DNA of 34,414 nucleotides, taken from Phycisphaerae bacterium (GTDB lineage Bacteria; Planctomycetota; Phycisphaerae; SM23-33). The DNA is taken from NCBI GenBank assembly GCA_018335035.1, contig JAGXKT010000025.1:1-34414 (forward strand), read 5' to 3'. Positions 1-7,034 of the stretch are shown here, piece after piece (position 1 is the stretch's first letter; each line of letters opens with the position of its first letter). The position numbers and the translations under genes are program-made. Below the pieces are notes generated by a model. That model did not search any database and had not been told where the DNA came from. It worked only from the letters and a program-made list of their open reading frames with translations.

Positions 1-66
1 GCGAAGGAGCTCGGCATCGAGACCATCTCCGAGCTGGCGGCGTACGTCAACGAGCACAACCACTGA
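1..66 (+). CDS. 3' end of an unidentified protein
   Basis: Only the last 21 codons and the TGA stop are inside the window, read in frame from base 1. The residues end in LGIETISELAAYVNEHNH. The LGIETISELA stretch resembles the second half of a helix-hairpin-helix-like helical pair, but this is too short to assign a family. A GC-rich hairpin follows 15 bases after the stop, and the next gene has its own promoter-like -10 element, so this is probably the end of a transcription unit. Confidence 0.6.
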   Translation, partial: AKELGIETISELAAYVNEHNH

Positions 67-80
67 CGTCTGAACTTGCC

Positions 81-106
81 GGCGCGATAAGCCGGGCTTA
101 TCCGCC
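81..106 (+). terminator. stem-loop after the upstream gene
   Basis: GATAAGC (86-92) pairs perfectly with GCTTATC (96-102) around a CGG loop. The stem extends by GGCG/CGCC (81-84 with 103-106) across one bulged C. No T-run follows directly, so it could be a weak or factor-assisted terminator or an mRNA 3'-end stabiliser. Confidence 0.45.
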
Positions 107-142
107 GTATCGGGCGCTTTGACGCGGCCGGCGGCGGCACGG

Positions 143-151
143 TGCTATACT
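143..151 (+). promoter_or_regulatory. extended -10 promoter element of the asparagine-synthetase-like gene
   Basis: TGCTATACT is an extended -10 (TGn plus TATACT, 5/6 to consensus). A TTGACG lies upstream at 119-124 but with a 21-nt spacer, which is too long to count as a normal -35. The implied transcript start near 158 gives a leader of about 70 nt before the ATG at 227. Confidence 0.45.
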
Positions 152-226
152 ACAGCCGCTTGACCGACACCACGACGACCTCACGACACAACCGACGCGA
201 GCACGACAGAAAGGACGCAACAGACC

Positions 227-1690
227 ATGGCAGGCATCGCAGGTATCCTCGCCCCGCAGCCGAAACCCGACACCGTCGAGCACATGCTCGAGACCATCGC
301 CCACCGCGGGCCGGACACGCTCAGCAGCCACCAAGCGGGCGAACTGACCGCCGGCGTGCGCGCGGCGACGCTCTCCGACGCGCGCGGCGACGGATACGCC
401 ACCGCCGGCGACGTGGCCGTGCTGTTCGACGGGGAGATCTACAACGACCGCGCCGAGGGCCAATCCGACGCCGACGTGGTTCTGGAGCTGTTCGACAGAT
501 ACGGGCGGGCGTTTCCCGGGCATCTGGAAGGCGTCTTCGCCTGCGCCGTCTGGGACGGGTCCGAGCTGCTGCTGGCGCGCGACACCGTCGGCGTCCGCCC
601 GCTGTACTGGGGGCGCGACGGCGACGGCAACCTGTGCTTCGCCTCGGAGATGAAGGCGCTGGTCGGCGTCGCCAAGGAGGTCACCGAACTGCTTCCGGCG
701 ACGATGTTTTCCAGCGTCTACGGGACCGGCGGGTATCTGCCCTACCATCCGAACGTCCACGTGCCGACGAAACGCGCGGACGCCATTCAGCGCGTCCGCG
801 ACGTGCTGCTCGGCGCCGTCCAGCGCCGCCTGGACGACGGCGCCGTCGGCGCGTGCCTGCTTTCGGGCGGGCTGGACAGCTCGATCATCGCCTGTGCGAT
901 TCACCATCTCGGCGTGCGGGACGTCCCGCTGATTACCGTCGGCGTCGAGGGCGCGCCGGACGTCGAGAACGCCAAGATCGTCGCCGAACAACTCGGCATG
1001 GAACACCGCATCCACCTCTACACGCCCGACGAGATTGAAGGGCTCGTCGAAAAGGCGGTCTGGACCATGGAATCCTTCGATGAAGACTGCGTCAGCGGCA
1101 CGATCGCCAACCTCATCGCCTCCGGCGCCGCGGCCGAGACGACCAACTGCATCCTCAGCGGCGAGGGCGGCGACGAACTGTTCGGCGGCTACCACCTGCT
1201 CAAGAAGCAGCCGACCGACAACGACAAGATCAAGATGATGGATCAGTTGATCGCGGTGGCCTACAACACGGCCGTCCAGCGGCTCGACCGGGCGATGTAC
1301 GGGAATGCCATCAACTACCGCACGCCGTTTATCGACGCGGAGGTGGTGGCCGTGGCGATGCAACTGCCCGTGCGGTGGAAGATTCAGCCGACCGAGGCGA
1401 AAGAAATCGAGAAATGGATCATCCGCGAGGCGTTCGCGGACCTGCTGCCCCAGGCGATCTACGAGCGGGACAAACTGCGTTTCGCAGGGGGCAGCGGCAC
1501 GGACGACCTGATGGACCGCATCGCCCAAGACAAGCTCCCGGACGGCGCCTGGAGCGAGCAGAACCGCAAAACGCCCGGCGGATACACGCTCAACTCGCCC
1601 AAGGAGATGTGGTACTACCGCATCTTCAAACAGCAGTTCCCCGATCCGGCGTTCGAGTCGCTCGTGGGGCGCTGGGATCCGGACAAGTAG
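227..1690 (+). CDS. asparagine synthetase B-like protein with a degenerate glutaminase domain
   Basis: 487 residues with the two-domain plan of AsnB: an N-terminal class II glutamine amidotransferase fold (about 2-165) and a C-terminal ATP-pyrophosphatase synthetase domain (about 185-480). The synthetase half is intact: PP-loop SGGLDSS at 213-219 and SGEGGDELFGG at 311-321. The amidotransferase half is not. AsnB starts Met-Cys-Gly-Ile, and that Cys is the glutamine-hydrolysing nucleophile; here the start is MAGIAG, so Cys is Ala. The NGEIYN motif reads DGEIYN at 68-73 and the usual arginine loop after the first strand is not recognisable. HRGPD (27-31) remains. The protein is also shorter than typical AsnB (about 550-650). 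I infer an ammonia-using asparagine synthetase or an amide-forming enzyme with another substrate. The start is supported by GAAAGGA upstream, although its spacing is long. Confidence 0.85.
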   Translation: MAGIAGILAPQPKPDTVEHMLETIAHRGPDTLSSHQAGELTAGVRAATLSDARGDGYATAGDVAVLFDGEIYNDRAEGQSDADVVLELFDRYGRAFPGHLEGVFACAVWDGSELLLARDTVGVRPLYWGRDGDGNLCFASEMKALVGVAKEVTELLPATMFSSVYGTGGYLPYHPNVHVPTKRADAIQRVRDVLLGAVQRRLDDGAVGACLLSGGLDSSIIACAIHHLGVRDVPLITVGVEGAPDVENAKIVAEQLGMEHRIHLYTPDEIEGLVEKAVWTMESFDEDCVSGTIANLIASGAAAETTNCILSGEGGDELFGGYHLLKKQPTDNDKIKMMDQLIAVAYNTAVQRLDRAMYGNAINYRTPFIDAEVVAVAMQLPVRWKIQPTEAKEIEKWIIREAFADLLPQAIYERDKLRFAGGSGTDDLMDRIAQDKLPDGAWSEQNRKTPGGYTLNSPKEMWYYRIFKQQFPDPAFESLVGRWDPDK

Positions 1691-1743
1691 AACCGCGATC
1701 GCCCTGTCCGTTGCGCCGATGGGCCTTCTTTTTCGTTCCATAT

Positions 1744-1772
1744 TTCACAATCTCACCAAACCGGGCTATGAT
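1744..1772 (+). promoter_or_regulatory. sigma-70 promoter of the AhpD-like gene
   Basis: TTCACA (1744-1749), a 17-nt spacer and TATGAT (1767-1772): 5/6 matches in each hexamer with ideal spacing. Transcription would start near 1779, inside the palindromic element that follows. Confidence 0.65.
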
Positions 1773-1774
1773 AG

Positions 1775-1798
1775 GCGGGACGGTCCCGCGCGGGACCG
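1775..1798. promoter_or_regulatory. operator-like palindrome at the transcription start
   Basis: CGGTCCCGCGCGGGACCG (1781-1798) is a perfect 18-bp palindrome. Including the preceding bases, the heptamer GCGGGAC occurs three times in alternating orientation (1775-1781 forward, 1783-1789 inverted, 1790-1796 forward). It starts 3 bp after the -10 hexamer and covers the expected +1, the position expected of a repressor site. It could instead act as an RNA hairpin at the 5' end of the mRNA. Confidence 0.5.
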
Positions 1799-1838
1799 CA
1801 CCCATGAGTACGACCTGCCCCCCATCGGGAGTTGACGC

Positions 1839-2180
1839 ATGGCCGCAACAGACATGAAGCAACTACACAATGACACGAAAGCCATTCTTGGCAAGGTCGC
1901 CCAGGAGTGCCCGGAGATGATGCAGGCCTTTCAGTCGCTGCATCAGGCCGGCGAGGCCGGTCCGCTGGACCTCAAGACGGTCGAGTTGATCGCCATCGGG
2001 CACGCGATCATCCAGCAGTGCACGTACTGCATCGCGTTCCACGTCAAGAACGCCCTGGACGCCGGGGCGACGCGGGCGGAGATCATGCAGGCCGCGTCGG
2101 TCTCCGTGGTCATGGGCGGCGGGCCGGCGCTGATGTATGCCACGGAGGTCGCCCGCGCCCTCGACGACTTCGGCGCGTAA
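1839..2180 (+). CDS. carboxymuconolactone decarboxylase/AhpD-like protein
   Basis: 113 residues, the usual length of a one-domain CMD/AhpD-like protein. The signature CTYCIAFH (61-68) gives the Cys-x2-Cys-x3-His arrangement used by AhpD-type peroxidase partners for disulfide exchange. It is preceded by the helix DLKTVELIAIGHAI and followed by DAGATRAEIMQAA, both typical of the all-helical family. A cytosolic thiol-disulfide or peroxide-related role fits the CxxC motif, but family members include decarboxylases and proteins of unknown substrate. The start is backed by GGGAG six bases before the ATG. The gene has its own strong promoter with an operator-like palindrome, which suggests inducible control, possibly by redox or peroxide stress (inference). 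Confidence 0.85.
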   Translation: MAATDMKQLHNDTKAILGKVAQECPEMMQAFQSLHQAGEAGPLDLKTVELIAIGHAIIQQCTYCIAFHVKNALDAGATRAEIMQAASVSVVMGGGPALMYATEVARALDDFGA

Positions 2181-2205
2181 GGCGGGCAACACGGCACAAT
2201 ATGTC

Positions 2206-2234
2206 TTGACGCCGCCCTTCCATGCGTGTACGCT
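2206..2234 (+). promoter_or_regulatory. possible promoter of the DEAD-box helicase gene
   Basis: TTGACG (2206-2211), a 17-nt spacer and TACGCT (2229-2234). The -35 is 5/6 but the -10 only 3/6. Spacing and position in the 112-bp gap after the AhpD-like gene make it plausible. Confidence 0.35.
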
Positions 2235-2251
2235 GGGATACTGCTAGGGAG

Positions 2252-2268
2252 GGCGGCGTAATGCCGCC
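2252..2268 (+). promoter_or_regulatory. leader hairpin before the DEAD-box helicase
   Basis: GGCGGC (2252-2257) and GCCGCC (2263-2268) form a stem with loop GTAAT. The right arm runs into the purine-rich stretch at 2272-2279, the only candidate ribosome binding site for the ATG at 2293. The left arm could alternatively pair with ACGCCGCCCT at 2209-2218 in a read-through transcript from the upstream gene, so two exclusive folds are possible. Confidence 0.35.
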
Positions 2269-2292
2269 GCCGGGGGAAGCGCCTACCACGAC

Positions 2293-3513
2293 ATGACATT
2301 CCACAAGCTTGGTGTAATCAAACTGCTTCGCAAGACCCTCCACAAGGAGGGTTACGAAGCGCCGACGCCCATTCAGCAGCAGGCGATTCGCCCCGCCATC
2401 GACGGTCGCGACATCTTGGGCTGCGCGCAGACGGGCACGGGCAAGACGGCCGCGTTCGCCCTGCCCATTCTTCAGCGGCTCAATGCCGCCGCACCGGGCG
2501 ACAAGCATCGCCCCATCCGCGCGCTGATTATCACGCCGACGCGCGAACTGGCCGCACAGGTCGCCGAGAGCTTCCGCACGTACGGGCGTCAGACGCCGCT
2601 GCGCGCGGCGGTGGTCCACGGCGGCGTGCGCAAGGGCCCGCAGATCAAGGCGTTGAAACACGGCGTGGACGTGCTGGTCGCCACGCCGGGGCGTCTGCTG
2701 GACCTGATGGGCGATCGGCACGTGAAACTCGATCGCGTCGAAGTGCTGGTGCTCGACGAGGCCGACCGCATGCTGGACATGGGCTTCATCGAGGACATCC
2801 GCAAGATCGTCGCCGCCGTGCCGGACGATCGCCAGACGATGCTGTTTTCGGCGACGATTCCGCCGCGGATCAAGTCGCTGGCGGACTGGGTGCTCCACGA
2901 CCCTGAAGAGATCCGCATCGCCCCGGAAGCCCCGGCGGCCGAGACGGTCGAGCAGCGCATCTACCTGGTCGAGGCGCGCAACAAGCAGGCGCTTCTGGAG
3001 CACCTCTTGGCGGACGAAGACGTCACGCGTGCGTTGATTTTCACGCGAACGAAGATCAAGGCCGACCGGGTCGCCGAACGGCTATCCGCGGCGGGCATCG
3101 AGGCCAAAGCGATGCACTCGGACAAGCCGCAGAACGTCCGCAAGCGCCGGCTGGAGCGGTTCAAGAGCGGGCGGACGCGCGTGCTGGTCGCCAGCGACAT
3201 AGCCGCGCGCGGGTTGGACGTGGAGGACATCTCGCACGTGATCAACTTCGACCTGCCGGACGAGGCGGAGGTTTACGTCCACCGCATCGGCCGGACCGGG
3301 CGCGCCGGGGCGGGCGGGCAGGCCATCAGTTTCTGCGGCATCGAGGAGCGCGAGAAGCTCGATGCCATCGAGCGGCTTCTCGGCCGGAACGTGGGTGTGA
3401 TTACCGATCACCCCTTCCCGTCACCACTACCGAGACGCGACCAGCAGGAGCAGCGCCCGCGCGGCCTCGGGCGGTTCCGCATCCGCTCGAAGCGCCCCCG
3501 CCGGTTGCGGTGA
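2293..3513 (+). CDS. rhlE: DEAD-box ATP-dependent RNA helicase, RhlE type
   Basis: 406 residues carrying all superfamily 2 helicase motifs in order: the Q motif with PTPIQ (25-29), Walker A AQTGTGKT (45-52), PTRELAAQ (82-89), [10 protein letters not shown] (131-138), DEAD (155-158), SAT (186-188), ARGLD (305-309) and HRIGRTGR (330-337). The short basic C-terminal tail (about 378-406, Arg-rich) and overall length match RhlE rather than DeaD/CsdA or DbpA, which have extra RNA-binding domains. It unwinds short RNA duplexes, typically in ribosome assembly or RNA decay. The RhlE label is a best fit within a family whose subgroups are hard to separate by eye. The N-terminus aligns with RhlE starts, which supports the ATG at 2293 despite a weakly placed ribosome binding site. 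Confidence 0.92.
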   Translation: MTFHKLGVIKLLRKTLHKEGYEAPTPIQQQAIRPAIDGRDILGCAQTGTGKTAAFALPILQRLNAAAPGDKHRPIRALIITPTRELAAQVAESFRTYGRQTPLRAAVVHGGVRKGPQIKALKHGVDVLVATPGRLLDLMGDRHVKLDRVEVLVLDEADRMLDMGFIEDIRKIVAAVPDDRQTMLFSATIPPRIKSLADWVLHDPEEIRIAPEAPAAETVEQRIYLVEARNKQALLEHLLADEDVTRALIFTRTKIKADRVAERLSAAGIEAKAMHSDKPQNVRKRRLERFKSGRTRVLVASDIAARGLDVEDISHVINFDLPDEAEVYVHRIGRTGRAGAGGQAISFCGIEEREKLDAIERLLGRNVGVITDHPFPSPLPRRDQQEQRPRGLGRFRIRSKRPRRLR

Positions 3514-3553
3514 CGAGCACCCATGCGGGAAGCATGCTCCAGCGCGAAGTCGC

Positions 3554-3604
3554 CAGCCCCCAGGAGGCGCAACATTCCACGCGGGGCGTGAGCCCCAGCA
3601 TCGC
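3554..3604 (+). repeat. dispersed GC-rich palindromic repeat, copy 1
   Basis: An element of about 51 nt containing the hairpin GGGGC-GTGA-GCCCC (3583-3596), preceded by CAGCCCC and CATTCCA. It lines up along its whole length with 28226-28279: shared blocks are CAGCCCC, GGCG, CATTCCA, GGGGCGT, AGCCCC and GCAT. It sits between the convergent 3' ends of the helicase and the MgtC-family gene and could serve as a bidirectional stem-loop terminator. Confidence 0.6.
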
Positions 3605-3605
3605 C

Positions 3606-4319
3606 TCAGCCGTCGAACGTGACCTTGTGGAGCCCGGGCAGTTCGCTGACGGCCGCCAGCAGCGTTTCCGACGAGTCGCGCGTTCCGGAGATGTGAAACG
3701 TCAGCGTCTCGCGGCCCTTTTCGAGATCGCGCGCGTAATCGGCCGCGACGACCCGGACGCCGCGATCCTTGAGCACCGTACGCACGCGGGCCGGGTTGTC
3801 GCCCTGGGTGGCGTCCATGACCAGCTTGATCTGCTTATACCACCGTCCGGGGATATGCCGGTCCAGCCGCGAGAGCACGTAGAGGACGAACAGCACGATC
3901 AGCGTCGCCGCGGCGGCGATCTCGAACATGCCCAACCCCGTCGCCAGCCCCACCGCGGCCGTGCACCACAAGCTCGCAGCCGTCGTCAGACCGCGTACGC
4001 CCACGCCGTACCGCAGGATCGCCCCGGCGCCGAGAAAGCCGATACCCCCCATCACGCCGTAGGCCACGCGCGCAGGGTCCACCTGGATCATCGACGCCGA
4101 CAGCTCGTAGCGCGGCGCGATGCCCAACACAAACTGAAGCGACACCAGCATCGCCAGCGTCGCGCCCAGAGCGACCAGCATCTGCGTGCGGAACCCCGCG
4201 CTGCGCCCGCGACGTTCGCGCTCCAGGCCGATCAGCCCGCCCAGCACGGCCGCGACGACCAACCGAATGATCGCCTGCAGGATCCACGGAAGATGGCTCA
4301 ATGCTTCTGCGATGGTCAT
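3606..4319 (-). CDS. MgtC/SapB family inner-membrane protein
   Basis: 237 residues. The N-terminal two thirds holds about five hydrophobic segments with the family hallmarks GGLIGLERERRGRSAGFRT, the GIGFLGAGAIL motif and the TTAASLW motif. The C-terminal cytosolic part (about 150-237) resembles the ACT-like tail of larger MgtC proteins. Members support growth at low magnesium or alter membrane potential and ATP synthase activity in some pathogens; the role in other bacteria is unclear. I start at the ATG at 4319 (MTIAEALSHLPW), because everything further upstream in this frame is non-homologous and overlaps the previous gene. It lies 56 bases after the GH130 stop and may be co-transcribed with it. 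Confidence 0.87.
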   Translation of the reverse strand: MTIAEALSHLPWILQAIIRLVVAAVLGGLIGLERERRGRSAGFRTQMLVALGATLAMLVSLQFVLGIAPRYELSASMIQVDPARVAYGVMGGIGFLGAGAILRYGVGVRGLTTAASLWCTAAVGLATGLGMFEIAAAATLIVLFVLYVLSRLDRHIPGRWYKQIKLVMDATQGDNPARVRTVLKDRGVRVVAADYARDLEKGRETLTFHISGTRDSSETLLAAVSELPGLHKVTFDG

Positions 4320-4375
4320 GGGCACGCATCCGTTCAGCGGGGCGGGTCGCGGCCAGCATAACGCCGCCTTCTGCG

Positions 4376-5299
4376 TCAGTCCACCGGCTCCAGCACGTTG
4401 AGCACGTCGTCGAGTTTCGCCGTCGCCAGCGCCACGCACGCGTCTGCCGCACCATAGTACATCCACAGTTCGTCGCCGCGCAGCAGCAGGCCCGTCGGAA
4501 AGACCACGTTCGACAGCAAGCCCGAGACCTCGTACCGCTCGATCGGCTTGAAGATGCACTGCGGCGTCCGGGCAAGCACTTTGTGCGGCCGGGCGCGGTC
4601 CAGCAAGGCGGCGCCGACGCGATAGACGTCCTTATCGCCGTACTGCTTGACCCCATGGTACAGCAGCAGCCAGCCGTCGTCGGTCGCCACCGGCGGCGGA
4701 CCGGCGCCGACGCGATGGGCATCCCACGCCGACCCGCGCCCCTCGGTGAGCACGCAGTGCGGCTCGCCCCAGTACGTCAGGTCCGGCGAGTAGGCGATCC
4801 AGATGTTCTCGATGCCGCCGCCGGCGTCCGGTCGATGCAGGACGGCCCAGCGCCCGTCGATCTTTTCCGGGAACAGCGCCGCGTCCTTGTTGCTCGGCGA
4901 GAAGATCAGTCCGATCCGCTCGACGGCGACCAGGTCCTCCGTCCGCGCCAGCCCAACGGTCGTCCCGGCCGGCGAGAAGGCGGTGTACGTGATGTACCAG
5001 GCGCGCTCATCGGCCAACCACACGATCCGCGGATCCTCGCAGCCCCATTGCTCGTAGCGCATCTCGGGCAGGCCGTAGTTCAGGAACGGCTCCGGCGCGA
5101 TGTCCCATCCGTCGACGCCGTTATCGCTTCGTGCCACGTAGATCGCCGAATGCCCGGAGGTATCCTCCACGCGGACAAGCATCACGACGCGCCCATCCTG
5201 TTCGGTGACGCCGGGGTTGAGAACGGCCTCGGCGCGCCCGGGGATGTCCCGGACCTTGATGATGGGGTTCTTCTGGCAGCGCCTGAAGATCGGGTCCAT
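4376..5299 (-). CDS. glycoside hydrolase family 130 protein (beta-mannoside phosphorylase type)
   Basis: 307 residues, within the GH130 size range, with a five-bladed beta-propeller pattern. Supporting motifs are the NPGV strand near residue 30, RVED, the conserved WGCEDPRI segment, SPSNKDAALFPEK and WLLLYHGV. GH130 enzymes cleave beta-mannosidic bonds, mostly by phosphorolysis, releasing alpha-mannose 1-phosphate; a few members hydrolyse. The exact substrate (mannosyl-glucose, mannobiose or mannosyl-GlcNAc) cannot be read from the sequence. There is no signal peptide, consistent with cytosolic use of imported oligosaccharides. The ATG at 5299 follows AAGGAAG at workable spacing; the longer upstream frame is Arg/Ala-rich shadow sequence. 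No mannan-transport genes are adjacent. Confidence 0.85.
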   Translation of the reverse strand: MDPIFRRCQKNPIIKVRDIPGRAEAVLNPGVTEQDGRVVMLVRVEDTSGHSAIYVARSDNGVDGWDIAPEPFLNYGLPEMRYEQWGCEDPRIVWLADERAWYITYTAFSPAGTTVGLARTEDLVAVERIGLIFSPSNKDAALFPEKIDGRWAVLHRPDAGGGIENIWIAYSPDLTYWGEPHCVLTEGRGSAWDAHRVGAGPPPVATDDGWLLLYHGVKQYGDKDVYRVGAALLDRARPHKVLARTPQCIFKPIERYEVSGLLSNVVFPTGLLLRGDELWMYYGAADACVALATAKLDDVLNVLEPVD

Positions 5300-5340
5300 A
5301 ACGGGTTGCTTCCTTTCTGAGACGCTTTCGAATACCCGGA

Positions 5341-5361
5341 CGGCAGCGGCCCGCGCTGCCG
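5341..5361 (-). terminator. intercistronic stem-loop between PEBP and GH130 genes
   Basis: CGGCAGCG (5341-5348) pairs with CGCTGCCG (5354-5361) around a 5-nt loop, starting 9 bases after the PEBP gene's stop. There is no T-run, so an mRNA-stabilising or factor-dependent element is as likely as a terminator. Confidence 0.4.
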
Positions 5362-5370
5362 CCAAGCCGG

Positions 5371-5841
5371 CTAGTGGCGCTCGTAAACGCCGACCAGCTC
5401 CGTCTCGGCCAGGACGTGCCCGTCGATCCGCTCCAGAAGATCGTTCTTGCTGAGTCCGGGCGGCAGGTCGCCTTCGGCATCGAGGGCGTAAAGCTTGAAG
5501 TGATAATGATGCGTGCCGTGACCGGGCGGCGGCATCGGCCCGCCGTAGCCGATCGTTCCCCACGAGTTGAGCCCCTGAGCAGCCCCGGAGGGGTCGGACG
5601 GCGCTTCGGCCTTGTCGACGCCCTCAGCCAGCCCCTCAGCGTAGCCGGGGATATTGTAGATCAGCCAGTGGACCCACGGCTCACTGCGCGGCGCGTCGGG
5701 GTCGTCCATGACCAGCGCGAAATGGCGTACGCCATCCGGCGCCCCCGTCCACCGCAGCGGCGGGGAGACGTCCTCGCCTTCACCGGTATACTTGACGGGA
5801 ATCGTCGTCGACGGCTGGAATGCTTCGCTCGTCAAATCCAT
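5371..5841 (-). CDS. YbhB/YbcL family PEBP (Raf kinase inhibitor-like) protein
   Basis: 156 residues, the usual bacterial PEBP length. Diagnostic blocks are YTGEGEDVSPPLRW, VMDDPDAP (the anion-pocket DPDxP), WVHWLIYNIPG, and GPMPPPGHGTHHYHFKLYALD, in which the more common GxHRY reads GTHHY. No signal peptide is seen, so it is probably cytosolic. Bacterial members bind anionic ligands but their physiological role is mostly unknown. AGGAG lies 8 bases before the ATG at 5841, and a TATACT -10-like hexamer on the minus strand (5916-5921) suggests its own promoter, though no good -35 is visible. Confidence 0.9.
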   Translation of the reverse strand: MDLTSEAFQPSTTIPVKYTGEGEDVSPPLRWTGAPDGVRHFALVMDDPDAPRSEPWVHWLIYNIPGYAEGLAEGVDKAEAPSDPSGAAQGLNSWGTIGYGGPMPPPGHGTHHYHFKLYALDAEGDLPPGLSKNDLLERIDGHVLAETELVGVYERH

Positions 5842-5964
5842 CTCTGTGACTCCTGACACACATACGCCGGGCCCGTGGCCGGCACGCGCCGACCGACGGC
5901 GCCCACTTGTTACGAAGTATAGGCGCCACCCCTGTCGGCTGCCCACCGCGGCGATGCACCGCCG

Positions 5965-7032
5965 TCAGCCCCCGTATCGCAGTTGCATCACCCACCGGCG
6001 CCAGGAGGCATCAACCACGTCGATGTCCGCACCGCAGACCGTCTCGATCGCGTGAACGTCCACCGATCCCTCGTCGGGACGCCGGCCGGCCACGGCGTGC
6101 AACCGGCGTAACGTGCGGTAAAAGCGATGCAAGAGGCCCCGATGCTGAAGATACTGCACGAAGTAGCGCGCCTGGGCGTAGTTGAGGCCTTCAAGCCGCC
6201 CACGGAAGTCCCGCGCCGTGACCAATTCGCGCAAGGGGCGCAGCCGCCCCGCTGCCACGGCCGTCTGCAACGCCGGCAACCGCCAGTTGCACAGCCCGAT
6301 GATCCTATCGTCCCCGATGCGGCACTGTTCGTGCAGGCAGGCCAGACCCTCGTTGAACCACGTCGGCACGCCGCGGAAGTCCGGCGCGATCAGCGCATGC
6401 GTCAGCTCGTGAATCAGCGTCCCCGTTCCGGTGGCGATGTTCATCACCAGCACCCCGTCGCGGCGGCAGTAGCCGAATTTCGGCAGGTCCGTATCGCCGA
6501 ACAGCGCGCCGGCCCAATGCATGTAGGCGGCGGCATCGGGAAACAGCAGCGCCACGACGGGTCGTGTCGGCCGGTGCCTGAAGTAGCTCGCCCACATCGC
6601 CCGCGCCGCACGAACGATGGTCTCGGAGACAATTCGCTCCAGCGAGACGCTCGCGCCGCCCGTGCGCATCACGGGCCGACCAGCCACAACAAAAGGCGGC
6701 CGAACGATGAAAACATAGTCCGGCGGCAATCTGTCGCGCAGGCGCTCGGCCGCCACTTCGCACGCCGCCGCCAGCGCGGGCGCCGGATAGGGCGCTGCGC
6801 GCGTCGCCGGTTGCGATTCCGCCGCCGCCAGCGTTTCGGACAGGTTCGTCCCAGTGTCCGGGGACCGCCCCGCCGCCCGCGTCGCCGGGGGGCGGGCGGG
6901 CGTACGTCCGTCCAGAAGCCCAATCGTCGCCGCGGCGGCGCCGAGAAGCATCAGAAGAGCGGCCGTGATAAGTTTCACGTAGGTCGTGGCGGACTCCCAA
7001 CGGTGCGGCGGTGCATGCAGCGCCCGGGTCAT
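5965..7032 (-). CDS. membrane-anchored HExxH metalloprotease-like protein
   Basis: 355 residues. A basic start is followed by one hydrophobic segment (about 18-41), then a proline/alanine-rich linker and an extracytoplasmic domain. The zinc signature is IHELTHAL, with H208, E209 and H212. The downstream WFNEGLA (E228 as likely third zinc ligand) gives the gluzincin-like arrangement of the peptidase MA family. A peptidase with substrate unknown is the best reading; many planctomycete homologs of this layout are unstudied. The ATG at 7032 lies just 2 bp beyond the stop of the sigma-factor gene, so the two are almost certainly translated from one mRNA. The close coupling could mean the protease acts in the same response, but no anti-sigma factor is seen. 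The gene ends 123 bp before the PEBP start. Confidence 0.78.
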   Translation of the reverse strand: MTRALHAPPHRWESATTYVKLITAALLMLLGAAAATIGLLDGRTPARPPATRAAGRSPDTGTNLSETLAAAESQPATRAAPYPAPALAAACEVAAERLRDRLPPDYVFIVRPPFVVAGRPVMRTGGASVSLERIVSETIVRAARAMWASYFRHRPTRPVVALLFPDAAAYMHWAGALFGDTDLPKFGYCRRDGVLVMNIATGTGTLIHELTHALIAPDFRGVPTWFNEGLACLHEQCRIGDDRIIGLCNWRLPALQTAVAAGRLRPLRELVTARDFRGRLEGLNYAQARYFVQYLQHRGLLHRFYRTLRRLHAVAGRRPDEGSVDVHAIETVCGADIDVVDASWRRWVMQLRYGG

Positions 7033-7034
7033 TC

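Noticed and set aside
1691-1735. Rho-independent terminator after the asparagine-synthetase-like gene
   Set aside because: There is a T-rich stretch (CTTCTTTTTCG), but only a 4-bp GCCC/GGGC stem precedes it.
98-1741. 547-codon open frame antisense to the asparagine-synthetase-like gene
   Set aside because: High-GC shadow frame. The plus-strand protein has clear family motifs and a promoter; the antisense translation is Arg/Val/Asp-rich without motifs.
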